A stretch of DNA of 40,286 nt from JAJFUG01 sp964473155. Lineage in GTDB: Bacteria > Gemmatimonadota > Glassbacteria > GWA2-58-10. A program made the translations under genes and the position numbers. This document shows, piece by piece, positions 7,973 through 15,826 of the stretch. The stretch spans positions 1 to 40,286 of the forward strand of contig CAYYNT010000040.1 of assembly GCA_964473155.1 (NCBI GenBank), read 5' to 3'. Position 1 is the stretch's first letter, and each line of letters starts with the position of its first letter. The notes beneath the pieces were generated by a model. It was given only the letters and a program-made list of their open reading frames with translations. It did no database searches and had not been told where the DNA came from.

Positions 7973-8641
7973 TCAGAAGCTGAAATCCACTGCCGCATCT
8001 GCCGAAACGCTCAGAACTGCCTGTTGCGCCTCGCTTTCCTGGTTGGGCACCCAGGCTTTCACCATGTAGCGGCCGGGAGGCGCCTCGATGCTGTATGTGG
8101 CATTCCGGGGCGCCACGGTGAAATATGGCGTATCAACCACCAGAATATACGCGTGCATGGTCTCGTGGATTTCACAGAACACCTCTATGACACCGGTCTC
8201 ATCGAATGTTACATCCTTAGACTTGCCCTCGGCGTACCTGCCCAGGTCAAAACGTTTGGCCCTGGAATAGGAAAATACGTTGTGATAGATCGGATCCAGA
8301 TTCGGGAAACCCACCGTAGTGCCTTTCTGCACTGCCAGGACCGCAGGGACGAATTTCTTGCCCTGCTGCATCATTACCGGTTTTTTCTCCGGCTGGTTAA
8401 ACACGGCTGGCGCATCCAGCGGTTCGGCCCAGACAACCACCTGGGCCTGGTCATCCGGTTCGGCCATCTCCTGCGCTCCCTCCTGCTTGGCCGGCGACGG
8501 CATGAACACGCCTCGCGAATACCCCCCGCCTTCTGGCTTCTTTTTTACCGCCTGCGCAGTCACCCGCCCTTTTATCGAAACGGCGGACAGGGGCGCACTC
8601 AGCAAAAAAAGCATTATCAGCATAAAGCTAACGGTTTTCAT
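7973..8641 (-). CDS. Secreted cupredoxin-like (type-1 copper) protein
   Basis: 222 residues with a signal peptide (cleavage probably after residue 20, LSA). A cupredoxin/plastocyanin-like fold is indicated by VQKGTTVGFPNLDPIYHNVFS, with H120 as first copper ligand, and by VFCEIHETM with C156, H159 and M162 as the Cys-His-Met cluster. The spacing between H159 and M162 is shorter than in plastocyanin. Similar exported proteins are annotated as methylamine-utilisation-type or plastocyanin-like and probably bind copper or pass electrons in the periplasm. A C-terminal segment (about 170-222) looks like a small beta domain of the carboxypeptidase-regulatory type. The ATG has AAAGGA upstream. It lies 16 bp after the porin-like gene, surely in the same transcript. 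Confidence 0.75.
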   Translation of the reverse strand: MKTVSFMLIMLFLLSAPLSAVSIKGRVTAQAVKKKPEGGGYSRGVFMPSPAKQEGAQEMAEPDDQAQVVVWAEPLDAPAVFNQPEKKPVMMQQGKKFVPAVLAVQKGTTVGFPNLDPIYHNVFSYSRAKRFDLGRYAEGKSKDVTFDETGVIEVFCEIHETMHAYILVVDTPYFTVAPRNATYSIEAPPGRYMVKAWVPNQESEAQQAVLSVSADAAVDFSF

Positions 8642-8657
8642 TCCTGTTCCTTTCGCC

Positions 8658-9803
8658 TCAGAATGTCAGAACCAGCTGAGTACACAGCAGGTCCACGTTT
8701 TCCTCATCCTCCAGAGAATTGTGCTGCCAGACCGCCTTGATCATCGCCCCGCGCGTGATATGATAGCCCGCCCCGCTTTCCACCCGCCGGACATCGTACC
8801 CCCAGTCGAACCGGGCGCCGGAAGAATCTGTCAGACGGCTGTAGAATAGACGGTCATAGCGCAGAGCGGCATAGAAGCCGGCGAACAATGTCTGTTTCAG
8901 TTCAACGTACCCGCATGTCACTGTCAGGTCCTTCTCAAGATTTGGGTTCTCCCACCAGTTGTGCACAAGCTCCGACTGAATTTCGGTGTGTCCGGCGCTG
9001 AAAGCTAAATCCAGGGCCAGGGCTTTCTGATTCACAGAACGCAGGCTCACACCCTGCGGAAGACCGGTCGCGCTCTCGGACAAGTAGCTGCCACGCTCGG
9101 CCGAGAAACCGAATTTCAGTCCCGGCGCAGGACTGAACCTCACCCGCCCGATCACCTGAAATCCGTCGTTCATGTAAGCCGAGGGACTGGAAATAGAGGC
9201 CTTTGTGACAGCCAGGTGGTATTCGAACTTACCGCCAGAGGCGAAACCCAGCGCTTCCACTCCATTGTCCCAGCAGGCATCGTACACTATGGGCAGGCCA
9301 TAGACATCCTGATGCTTACGCTCCAGCACCTCATCTGCGCTCAGTGACAGGTTGCCGTTGGATATCGGCGTCCGGTAGTGGTACATCAGCGGCAGGCCTA
9401 CCAGCGGATTACGGTCGGCGTAGCTGCGCGGCGCCCAGACCCCGAACGGCGAGGGGATCATCCCTATCTTCAGGATCAGCGCATCGGATGATTCTGTCAC
9501 TTTCGCCACGGCATAAGCTCCGTTGACCCGCGGCTTGGTGTCCGACCCTGACATGCTCTTACCCTGGTCCCAAAGGAATTCGAGGAATACACCCAGCCGG
9601 GGATTTATCCAGCTCTCACCGAACACAACCACCCGGACCGGATTGAAAGGATCATCCCCCCGGAACATGCTGTTGATCTTCGATTGACGGTCAAGGCCGG
9701 TGTAGCCGATCGAGGTCAGCACCGACAGCTTCACCTCAGCCTGGAGCGTCGACTGCACAAGAACTGTAACCAGGACCAGGGCCAGACCGGATTTATTGAA
9801 CAT
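8658..9803 (-). CDS. Outer-membrane beta-barrel (porin-like) protein
   Basis: 381 residues from the chosen ATG, which starts a typical signal peptide (FNKSGLALVLVTVLVQSTLQA) and has GGAG about ten bases upstream. Upstream in-frame starts would put hydrophilic residues before the signal and are not favoured. The mature part alternates polar and hydrophobic residues with many aromatic strand ends and finishes in ...CTQLVLTF, a terminal phenylalanine as expected for BAM-dependent barrels. It resembles unclassified porin-like barrels such as those near phosphate or oligosaccharide porins, but substrate cannot be inferred. The downstream partner is the cupredoxin-like gene, suggesting a shared role at the envelope, possibly copper or electron handling. 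Confidence 0.7.
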   Translation of the reverse strand: MFNKSGLALVLVTVLVQSTLQAEVKLSVLTSIGYTGLDRQSKINSMFRGDDPFNPVRVVVFGESWINPRLGVFLEFLWDQGKSMSGSDTKPRVNGAYAVAKVTESSDALILKIGMIPSPFGVWAPRSYADRNPLVGLPLMYHYRTPISNGNLSLSADEVLERKHQDVYGLPIVYDACWDNGVEALGFASGGKFEYHLAVTKASISSPSAYMNDGFQVIGRVRFSPAPGLKFGFSAERGSYLSESATGLPQGVSLRSVNQKALALDLAFSAGHTEIQSELVHNWWENPNLEKDLTVTCGYVELKQTLFAGFYAALRYDRLFYSRLTDSSGARFDWGYDVRRVESGAGYHITRGAMIKAVWQHNSLEDEENVDLLCTQLVLTF

Positions 9804-10249
9804 TGGTGGATATCTCCACATAAAGTTACTTTGTTTCACCACCGTCGAACTGCCCGGTGCGACTGGACGCGACAAAGGCAGATTCACCTTTAATTGTAAT
9901 TTGAGAGAGCCTATCAAAGCAATACAGGCAAGGCAATATATTTTAAATCAAAGATACCATCCGGTTTCTGGCATTTTTCTTGAATATATTGTTTACTTGC
10001 GGGGTATAAAAATAGGATCATGTTTCAGGCGCCATGTGTGAACAGATGTCATGAATCTCCAGAAAAATTGGCAATTTATTTTTTGACAATCGGTTACAGA
10101 AATACAAATCCATGCGAAAGATAAATGTTCACGATCCGTCGGCTTGAACCGGTGTGTCTTTCCGGATTACACTGAAACTTTCCAGGTAACACTCTTCTGA
10201 ATCCGGCCTGATATTCGGATGCCGTGACAGTATCAGGGAGTTATTGCCC
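9804..10249. other. Divergent intergenic region between porin-like gene and glycan operon
   Basis: About 450 bp, more AT-rich than its flanks, with no credible ORF. It must hold promoters for both directions. On the plus strand a perfect TTGACA at 10083-10088 is followed by AT-rich DNA, but no convincing -10 hexamer stands at the normal spacing. I see no operator-like palindrome. Confidence 0.5.
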
Positions 10250-11266
10250 ATGCTGACAATCTTTTTCTTTACCGCCTCCGTATCATTGTCCCTTCTTCTT
10301 ACACGGATGATCATCCCGCTGGCCGAAAAAAGCGGCCTGGTCTGCCCTCCGAATCCACTGGTGAAAACGCACCTGCGGCCCATCGCGCTTGGCGGCGGGA
10401 TCGCCCTTCTTGCGATGCTCCTGCCCGCCGCGGCCTGGTGGGCCAATGCCGGCATTCTGCCGTGGCGAATATTCTGGGCGCTTCTGCCCGCCGGCCTGCT
10501 GGGCCTTATAGATGACATCCGAGCTTTAAAAGCAGTCCCCAAGCTTATTCTTCAGTGCCTGGCGTTCATGCCCTACCTTCTTCTCAGCCCGCTGAGCCTG
10601 GCAGGAACTCTGTCAGCTCTTCTCTGGCTGCTTGCCTTGCAGAACGCCTGGAATTTTATCGACATTCTGGATGGTCTGGCGGGCTGGACCGCCGCAATCG
10701 CGCTCGCCGCCTGCGCGTTGGTCCTCCACCTGACCGGGTATTCCGGCAGCCTTGCCGCCCTGGCGGCGGCCGGGGCTGGCGGCTGCCTGGGTTTCCTGTT
10801 CTGGAACAGCTACCCGGCGCGTATCTACCTGGGAGACACTGGCAGCCTCACTCTGGGCGCTCTGCACGGAGTTCTGACAGTCGAGGCGGCCCTGGATGGC
10901 GGATTCGCTCTGGCCTGGCCCCTGGCCCTGGCCGGTGCGGTCCCGCTGTTTGAAATGAGTTTTGTCCTCACCGAACGTATCCGCGGCGGCCTGCCGTTCT
11001 ACCACCCCAGCGCCGACAGTATCGCCCTGCGCCTGCTCAACCAGGGCTGGTGCGTGCCGGATATAATCCGGCGCATGCGTTCAGCCGCGCTGGCACTGGC
11101 GGTCCTGGCCCTGGCCACGGCTATTCTGCGCGAACATGTCTGGTTTGTGCTTGTGTCCCTGGCATTGACGGGCGCGGGCGCATTGCGGGCCTGGGTGTTT
11201 TTCCGGAACTTGCCAGCCGGGGCACGGGACAGCGAAACCCCTTCCGGAGGGGCGCGTGATGCTTGA
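10250..11266 (+). CDS. Polyprenyl-phosphate sugar-1-phosphate transferase (MraY/WecA family)
   Basis: 338 residues with about ten hydrophobic segments. Hallmarks of the family are IDDIRALK with the DD pair at 88-89, NAWNFIDILDGLAG (132-145), PARIYLGDTGSL (189-200) and the C-terminal loop PFYHPSADS. These enzymes move a sugar-1-phosphate from UDP-sugar to undecaprenyl phosphate in the inner membrane, the first step of a lipid-linked glycan. Which sugar cannot be told; WecA-like use of an N-acetylhexosamine is likeliest given the genes that follow. A TTG six bases earlier is in frame, but GGGAG at 10236-10240 fits the ATG at 10250. It is the first gene of a five-gene operon whose members all overlap. 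Confidence 0.9.
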   Translation: MLTIFFFTASVSLSLLLTRMIIPLAEKSGLVCPPNPLVKTHLRPIALGGGIALLAMLLPAAAWWANAGILPWRIFWALLPAGLLGLIDDIRALKAVPKLILQCLAFMPYLLLSPLSLAGTLSALLWLLALQNAWNFIDILDGLAGWTAAIALAACALVLHLTGYSGSLAALAAAGAGGCLGFLFWNSYPARIYLGDTGSLTLGALHGVLTVEAALDGGFALAWPLALAGAVPLFEMSFVLTERIRGGLPFYHPSADSIALRLLNQGWCVPDIIRRMRSAALALAVLALATAILREHVWFVLVSLALTGAGALRAWVFFRNLPAGARDSETPSGGARDA

Positions 11267-11969
11267 AAAATCAACTATATCTGATCGCCTGACTCCGGCA
11301 GTGCACCGGGTTTATTTCCGTTTTGCAGGCAAGCTGCGTTCGGACGGCGACCTGCACCGCCTTCTGTTCGGCTTTACTCCGGAGAAGCGCCGGGATGAAG
11401 GAACCTGGGACTGGACAACCCTGGTGTTGCGCGGAGTTATGCACAGGCGGCTCCGGCCGGGGATGCGTTATCTGGACATGGGTTGCGGACCCTGCGCAGT
11501 GCTGGCGCTTTATGCGGCTTTGAGGCTCGGCTGCGGCGAGGTCTGGGCCATGGACCATATTCCATCGGCGGTTTCCTCGGCCAACAAAACTGCGCGCGGC
11601 CTGAAAGCCCCTGTCCATCTGGCTGCCGGTGATCTTTTCACGGCCATTTCCGGCGCTTTTGATTTCATCACTTTCAACGCCCCCTATATCGAACCCGCTT
11701 TCGGCAGAAGGATCGGGGTGTTGCATGATATTCTGGATGAGAGGCGGTTCGCGGGCGGAGAGGGCGGGACCGAAACGATCCGCCGTTTTATCGCTCAGTG
11801 TCCTGGGCATTTAAGCCGGAACGGCATTGCCGCTCTCGGCGCCAACTCATTCTACCTGAAACCCTGGCGGATAGAGAGTCTCCTTCCGGGCAGCGGATTG
11901 CGTGTCGCCGACCGTATCAGCAATCCGCTGACTCTTTCCTATGCCCTGCTCCTGGAAAAAGACCGATGA
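11259..11969 (+). CDS. Class I methyltransferase, HemK/PrmC-like fold
   Basis: 236 residues. SAM-binding motif I is YLDMGCGPCAVLAL (DMGCG at 73-77), followed by an acidic AMDH and an NAPY tetrapeptide at 140-143. NAPY takes the place of the NPPY motif that in related enzymes positions an amide or amine nitrogen. This suggests N-methylation, or a relative with changed substrate, rather than a plain C- or O-methyltransferase. The ATG overlaps the end of the previous gene by eight bases and has GGAGG eight bases upstream. Operon position implies a role in modifying the glycan or its sugar precursor, but release-factor-type activity is not excluded by sequence alone. Confidence 0.7.
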   Translation: MLEKSTISDRLTPAVHRVYFRFAGKLRSDGDLHRLLFGFTPEKRRDEGTWDWTTLVLRGVMHRRLRPGMRYLDMGCGPCAVLALYAALRLGCGEVWAMDHIPSAVSSANKTARGLKAPVHLAAGDLFTAISGAFDFITFNAPYIEPAFGRRIGVLHDILDERRFAGGEGGTETIRRFIAQCPGHLSRNGIAALGANSFYLKPWRIESLLPGSGLRVADRISNPLTLSYALLLEKDR

Positions 11970-13108
11970 AACATTCCGTACTGGATAAACCGGCCTCGAC
12001 ACTGAAAAGCGCGCGCTGCGCGCGTTGCCTGATGCCTCGCAGCCTGGCGGGCAGCGCTTTCGACAGCCGGGGGGTGTGTTCCTGGTGCCGCGAGGATTTC
12101 CCATATTACCATCCCCGCGGCGAGAACGCCCTCGAAAAAGCGCTGGACAGATTCCATGGAACGGGCCGGGCCGCTGACTGCCTTGTCGGGGTCAGCGGAG
12201 GCAAGGACAGTTGCTATGCCCTTTTCAGCCTCGTCCGCTATCACGGAATGCGGGCCGAGGCTTTCACCTATACTCATTCCGGCCTGACCGCCGGGGCGTT
12301 GCGGAACGCCCGGCAAGTCTGCGCGAGCCTCGGAGTGCGCCACCACCTGCTCAGCCTGCCCGGAAACACTCACCTGGATTCGTTCACCGGCTTTTTCCGG
12401 CTCTGGCTGGACCGCAAAGACATCCTCTCCGCCGCCATGAGTTGCGTGGCCTGCAAGCACCTTCATCTTCTGGGTGCCTCACTGGCCGCGCGGCGCGGCA
12501 TCCCGCTGATGGTCTGGGCGGCCAGCCCCATGGAGTATTCGCCTTTCCTCTCCGTTTCTGTCGAGCCGGATGGCAACGGGGGATCGAAACGCGGCAGCCT
12601 GACCTCGGGCGCGTTGCGGCTGGCTGGCGGGGCGGCGCGCTCGCCCGCTCTGGCTATTGAGGTGCTGCGGCGTTTCCCACTCTGTCTGAAAGGCTGTCTG
12701 GCTTTTTCACCTGCCTCGCCCTGGCTCAGGCTACGGCATCCGGGTGTAAAACACCTGCCGTTTTTTGATTACCATCCCTGGGAGCCGGACCGCATGCGCC
12801 GCGTCCTTAGCATGGAAACAGGCTGGCGGAGGCCCGATGGGCCGGATGACTGGCATTCGGACTGTCTGTTCAACGTGCTCAAGGAATACATGTTCCAGAG
12901 CATGTTAGGCGCATCCTATACGGACGCATGCCTGAGCAACCAGGTCCGCCGGGAGCTGCTCGAGCGCGACACGGCGCTGAAACTCCTGACTGACAGTAAG
13001 AACCATTTCAAGACCAGCGTGCGCCCGGCGCTGGAACAGCTTGGCCTTGGGAACCTCGCTCCGCGAATTGACCTTTCCTGTTTTGACCTGCCGGAGAAGA
13101 CCGAATGA
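11966..13108 (+). CDS. N-acetyl sugar amidotransferase (WbpG/PseA-like PP-loop ATPase)
   Basis: 380 residues. The N-terminus has C18/C21 and C38/C41 (CARCLMP ... GVCSWC), the zinc-binding motif usual in this family, followed by the ATP-pyrophosphatase P-loop SGGKDS at 77-82. WbpG-type enzymes use ATP and ammonia, supplied by a HisH/HisF-like pair, to turn an acetamido group of a UDP-sugar into an acetamidino group for O-antigen or flagellar glycans. No HisH/HisF partners lie next to it here, so ammonia supply or even the exact reaction is open. The start overlaps the previous stop as ATGA. An upstream reading of the frame into the previous gene is rejected. Confidence 0.8.
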   Translation: MKHSVLDKPASTLKSARCARCLMPRSLAGSAFDSRGVCSWCREDFPYYHPRGENALEKALDRFHGTGRAADCLVGVSGGKDSCYALFSLVRYHGMRAEAFTYTHSGLTAGALRNARQVCASLGVRHHLLSLPGNTHLDSFTGFFRLWLDRKDILSAAMSCVACKHLHLLGASLAARRGIPLMVWAASPMEYSPFLSVSVEPDGNGGSKRGSLTSGALRLAGGAARSPALAIEVLRRFPLCLKGCLAFSPASPWLRLRHPGVKHLPFFDYHPWEPDRMRRVLSMETGWRRPDGPDDWHSDCLFNVLKEYMFQSMLGASYTDACLSNQVRRELLERDTALKLLTDSKNHFKTSVRPALEQLGLGNLAPRIDLSCFDLPEKTE

Positions 13109-14907
13109 TCGTGCTGGGCCTTAACGCCTTCGGACAGAAACCGGCCGCCTGCCTGTTGCGGGACGGACACCTGGCAGCCTTCTGCCAGGAGGAACGTCTT
13201 AACCGGCTTAAGGGAGTGAACGCCATCTTTCCGGAACGGGCGGTCAAATGGTGTCTCACCAGCCAGGGGATTGCCCTTGGAGATGTAGATCGAATCGCTC
13301 TGAGCTGGGATTGTGATAAATACCCGTGGCGCATGCTCGGACAGCTTGCCATGGCTCAAGCGCGCCTTAAACCAGACGATTCAGGCGTTCGGGACAATAG
13401 TTCCAGCTCTATTGCGGAATACCTCGTTTCCTGGTCCCCTGGCCTGATCCGGAACAAAGTGCGCGACAGCCTGCGCAGCGCCGGAATAAGCGGGCCGCTG
13501 CCGCGCCTGGAGTTCGTGGAGCATCATCTGTCCCATGCCTGGCAGGCTTACTGGCAGTCACCTTTCCAGGATGCGGCCGTGCTGGTTGCCGATGGCAGTG
13601 GAGAGGAAAACTGTGTCAGCGCCTGGGGAGTTCGCCGGGGACGGTTCAGGAAACTGTTCGGCGTGGATGTCCCGTACTCACTGGGCTGGTTTTTCGGCGG
13701 TTTCACCGCCTATCTGGGGTTCCAGCCCAATCGGGATGAGGGTAAGCTGATGGGGCTTGCCGCGCTGGGACAGGCCCGCTCCGGTTCCAATCCCTGGCCC
13801 GGCCGTCTGGACCGCATCCTGAAAGCGGCTTCCGGGGGCTACGAAATGGACCCATGCTTTTTCAAACCCGGTGCGCACAATCATCATCCGCGGTTTACGG
13901 ATGCCCTGGCCGCCTTCATCACCGGATTCGACTCCGAGATGCGTCCGGTCTCCCTTGGCGAGACTGCCGGTGGCAAAGGTTCCTTACAGCCGCGTTATCT
14001 CCTGCCTGGATATATAGATTTAGCCTGGGCCGTACAAGACCGCCTGGAACAGGTTGTCCTGTCTCTGGCCCGCCGCGCGCTGGCTGAAAGCGGCCTGCAA
14101 GACCTCTGCCTGGCCGGTGGCGTATTCATGAACTGTAAAGTCAATGGAGTCCTGCGGGACCTTTCCGGAGCGCGGGCCATTTTCGCCCACCCGGCCGCTT
14201 CTGACGACGGCTCCTGCATTGGCGCGGCGCTGGTGACGGCAGCCGGGATGCGCGAGATTCCGGCGCGCGGACTCCACGGCATCCAACTGGGTCCGGCCGC
14301 CGGTAACGGAGAGATTCAAAGCTGTCTGGAGGATTGGGGAGTGAGTTACCGGATGCCGGATGATATCTGTGAGTCAACAGCCGGACTGATCGGAGACGGG
14401 CTTGTTGTAGGGTGGTTTCAGGGTGGAGCGGAGATGGGGGCCAGGGCGCTCGGCGGGCGCAGTATCGTTGCCGATCCAGGCCGCCCGGGAATGAAAGAGA
14501 GGGTGAACCTGAGAGTCAAAAGGCGTGAGAACTGGCGGCCCTACTGCCCTTCGCTTGTCCTTGAAAGCGCGCCTCGTTTGCTTGGTTCAGCCGAGCCGTT
14601 CCCCCACATGATCGTCGCGCGCCAGCCGGATACAGAACTGGCGGCTCTGGCTCCGGCCACGGTGCATGTAGACGGCAGCGTGAGGCCACAGACAGTCGAC
14701 AGCAACGAAATGCCGCTCTGGCGCCGTCTTATCGCCGCGGTTGGAGAACGCACGGGGGCGCCGGTGGTTCTCAATACGTCACTGAACGTGCGTGGCGAAC
14801 CCATGGCCTGCCTGCCGCGCGATGCGATTGCCTGCCTGTTCACCAGCGGATTGGACGCCCTGGCGATAGGAGATTACCTGATTGTCAAACCCGGAAATGG
14901 TAAATGA
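13105..14907 (+). CDS. Carbamoyltransferase (NodU/CmcH/TobZ family)
   Basis: 600 residues, normal length for the family. N-terminal Kae1-like part: VEHHLSHAWQAYWQSPF (metal-binding histidines at 140, 141 and 144) and VADGSGEENC; further on GGVFMNCKVNG. The C-terminal carbamoyl-AMP-forming part contains EMGARALGGRSI, RENWRPYCPS and a late VLNTSLNVRGEP block. These enzymes make carbamoyl-adenylate from carbamoyl phosphate and ATP and transfer the carbamoyl group to a hydroxyl, as on Nod factors, antibiotics or surface glycans. The start overlaps the previous stop as ATGA, with GGAG eight bases upstream. In this operon a sugar hydroxyl is the likely acceptor. Confidence 0.92.
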   Translation: MIVLGLNAFGQKPAACLLRDGHLAAFCQEERLNRLKGVNAIFPERAVKWCLTSQGIALGDVDRIALSWDCDKYPWRMLGQLAMAQARLKPDDSGVRDNSSSSIAEYLVSWSPGLIRNKVRDSLRSAGISGPLPRLEFVEHHLSHAWQAYWQSPFQDAAVLVADGSGEENCVSAWGVRRGRFRKLFGVDVPYSLGWFFGGFTAYLGFQPNRDEGKLMGLAALGQARSGSNPWPGRLDRILKAASGGYEMDPCFFKPGAHNHHPRFTDALAAFITGFDSEMRPVSLGETAGGKGSLQPRYLLPGYIDLAWAVQDRLEQVVLSLARRALAESGLQDLCLAGGVFMNCKVNGVLRDLSGARAIFAHPAASDDGSCIGAALVTAAGMREIPARGLHGIQLGPAAGNGEIQSCLEDWGVSYRMPDDICESTAGLIGDGLVVGWFQGGAEMGARALGGRSIVADPGRPGMKERVNLRVKRRENWRPYCPSLVLESAPRLLGSAEPFPHMIVARQPDTELAALAPATVHVDGSVRPQTVDSNEMPLWRRLIAAVGERTGAPVVLNTSLNVRGEPMACLPRDAIACLFTSGLDALAIGDYLIVKPGNGK

Positions 14908-15770
14908 TCCTGGAACACGCGGATAATCCCGTGCCTGATAGCCGGGAAAAGCTGTTTCTGTTCACCGTGGACATTGACTGGATCCCCGGTTCAGAGTCCG
15001 GCCTCGAGCTTCTGGCAGAATACTGTTCCGGCCGCGGTGTGCCGCTTAACCTGTTCGTGACTGGCCGGTGGGCGATGCAAAACGCGGTTCTGCTCCGCCA
15101 GATGGCCGCTTTCGGGGATATAGGCTCGCATGGGTGGGAACACGGCCTCGACCCGCTGGAAAATTACCGCCACAGTACGGCAACTGCACAGAAACACTGG
15201 ATAACTCTGTCCACTGAAGCTATCGGCAACGCCTGCGGTGTACGTCCACGGGCATTCCGCGCTCCCTTTCTGGCAATATGCGAAACCACCCTGACCATTC
15301 TCGAAAACCTCGATTACCGGCTCGATTCCTCGGTCCCGGCAAGAAGATTCGATTTTGGTCATGGCACGGTGAATTACACCCGGTATTTCCGCGCTCCTCT
15401 TTTTCCTTACCATCCCTGCCGTAATAACCTTGCGCACCGTGGGGATAGTGCAGTCCTGGAAGCGCCGCCCTCGGCATGTGTCATTCCTCTGAACATGAAA
15501 GCCCTGCTGAAGTTCGGCCCGCGTTATCTCGGTTTTCTTGCATCCCGTGTGGCAAGCCGCACGCCGGTTCTGGTGTTCTACGCGCATGCCTATGAATTTG
15601 TCGAGCCGTCGAAATTGACATTTCATCCCTCACGCAGCCGCTGGTACAGTTGGGCCAGTCCGAAACATATCAAGCTTCTCTCCGGCTTTATAGATTATAT
15701 CCTGGCTCCGGGATGCCGTCCGGCGAGGCTTTCCGAACTCATGGCCTCTTTCGGCCCTGATCGTCAATAA
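14904..15770 (+). CDS. Polysaccharide deacetylase (NodB-homology, CE4-like)
   Basis: 288 residues, no signal peptide, so probably cytoplasmic. NodB-type motifs are visible: FTVDIDW (aspartates 23 and 25), GSHGWEHG (H76 and H80, the metal-binding HxxxH), and RAPF at 119-122, with a late VLVFYAHAYEF block. The family removes N-acetyl groups from glycans, or in PuuE/DCA1330-like members acts on other amides. The position as fifth gene after a carbamoyltransferase recalls the pairing of NodB and NodU activities on one oligosaccharide. The start overlaps the previous stop as ATGA. A hairpin directly after the stop has its T-run on the other strand, so termination of this operon may rely on the shared stem. 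Confidence 0.87.
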   Translation: MILEHADNPVPDSREKLFLFTVDIDWIPGSESGLELLAEYCSGRGVPLNLFVTGRWAMQNAVLLRQMAAFGDIGSHGWEHGLDPLENYRHSTATAQKHWITLSTEAIGNACGVRPRAFRAPFLAICETTLTILENLDYRLDSSVPARRFDFGHGTVNYTRYFRAPLFPYHPCRNNLAHRGDSAVLEAPPSACVIPLNMKALLKFGPRYLGFLASRVASRTPVLVFYAHAYEFVEPSKLTFHPSRSRWYSWASPKHIKLLSGFIDYILAPGCRPARLSELMASFGPDRQ

Positions 15771-15802
15771 AAAAGCCGCCCGGCCTTTCCGGCCCGGGCG
15801 GC
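15769..15802 (-). terminator. Terminator of typA
   Basis: A GCCGCCCGG / CCGGGCGGC stem (75-83 with 794-802 of this kilobase) followed on the minus strand by six T residues, 25 bp past the typA stop. It also touches the stop codon of the convergent deacetylase gene; on the plus strand the downstream side is only moderately T-rich. Confidence 0.85.
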
Positions 15803-15826
15803 TGTTGTGTTCCATCGGCAGCACTT

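Noticed and set aside
15769..15802. Hairpin as a full terminator for the deacetylase operon
   Set aside because: The T-run lies on the typA side; on the plus strand only a weak TGTTGTGTT follows.
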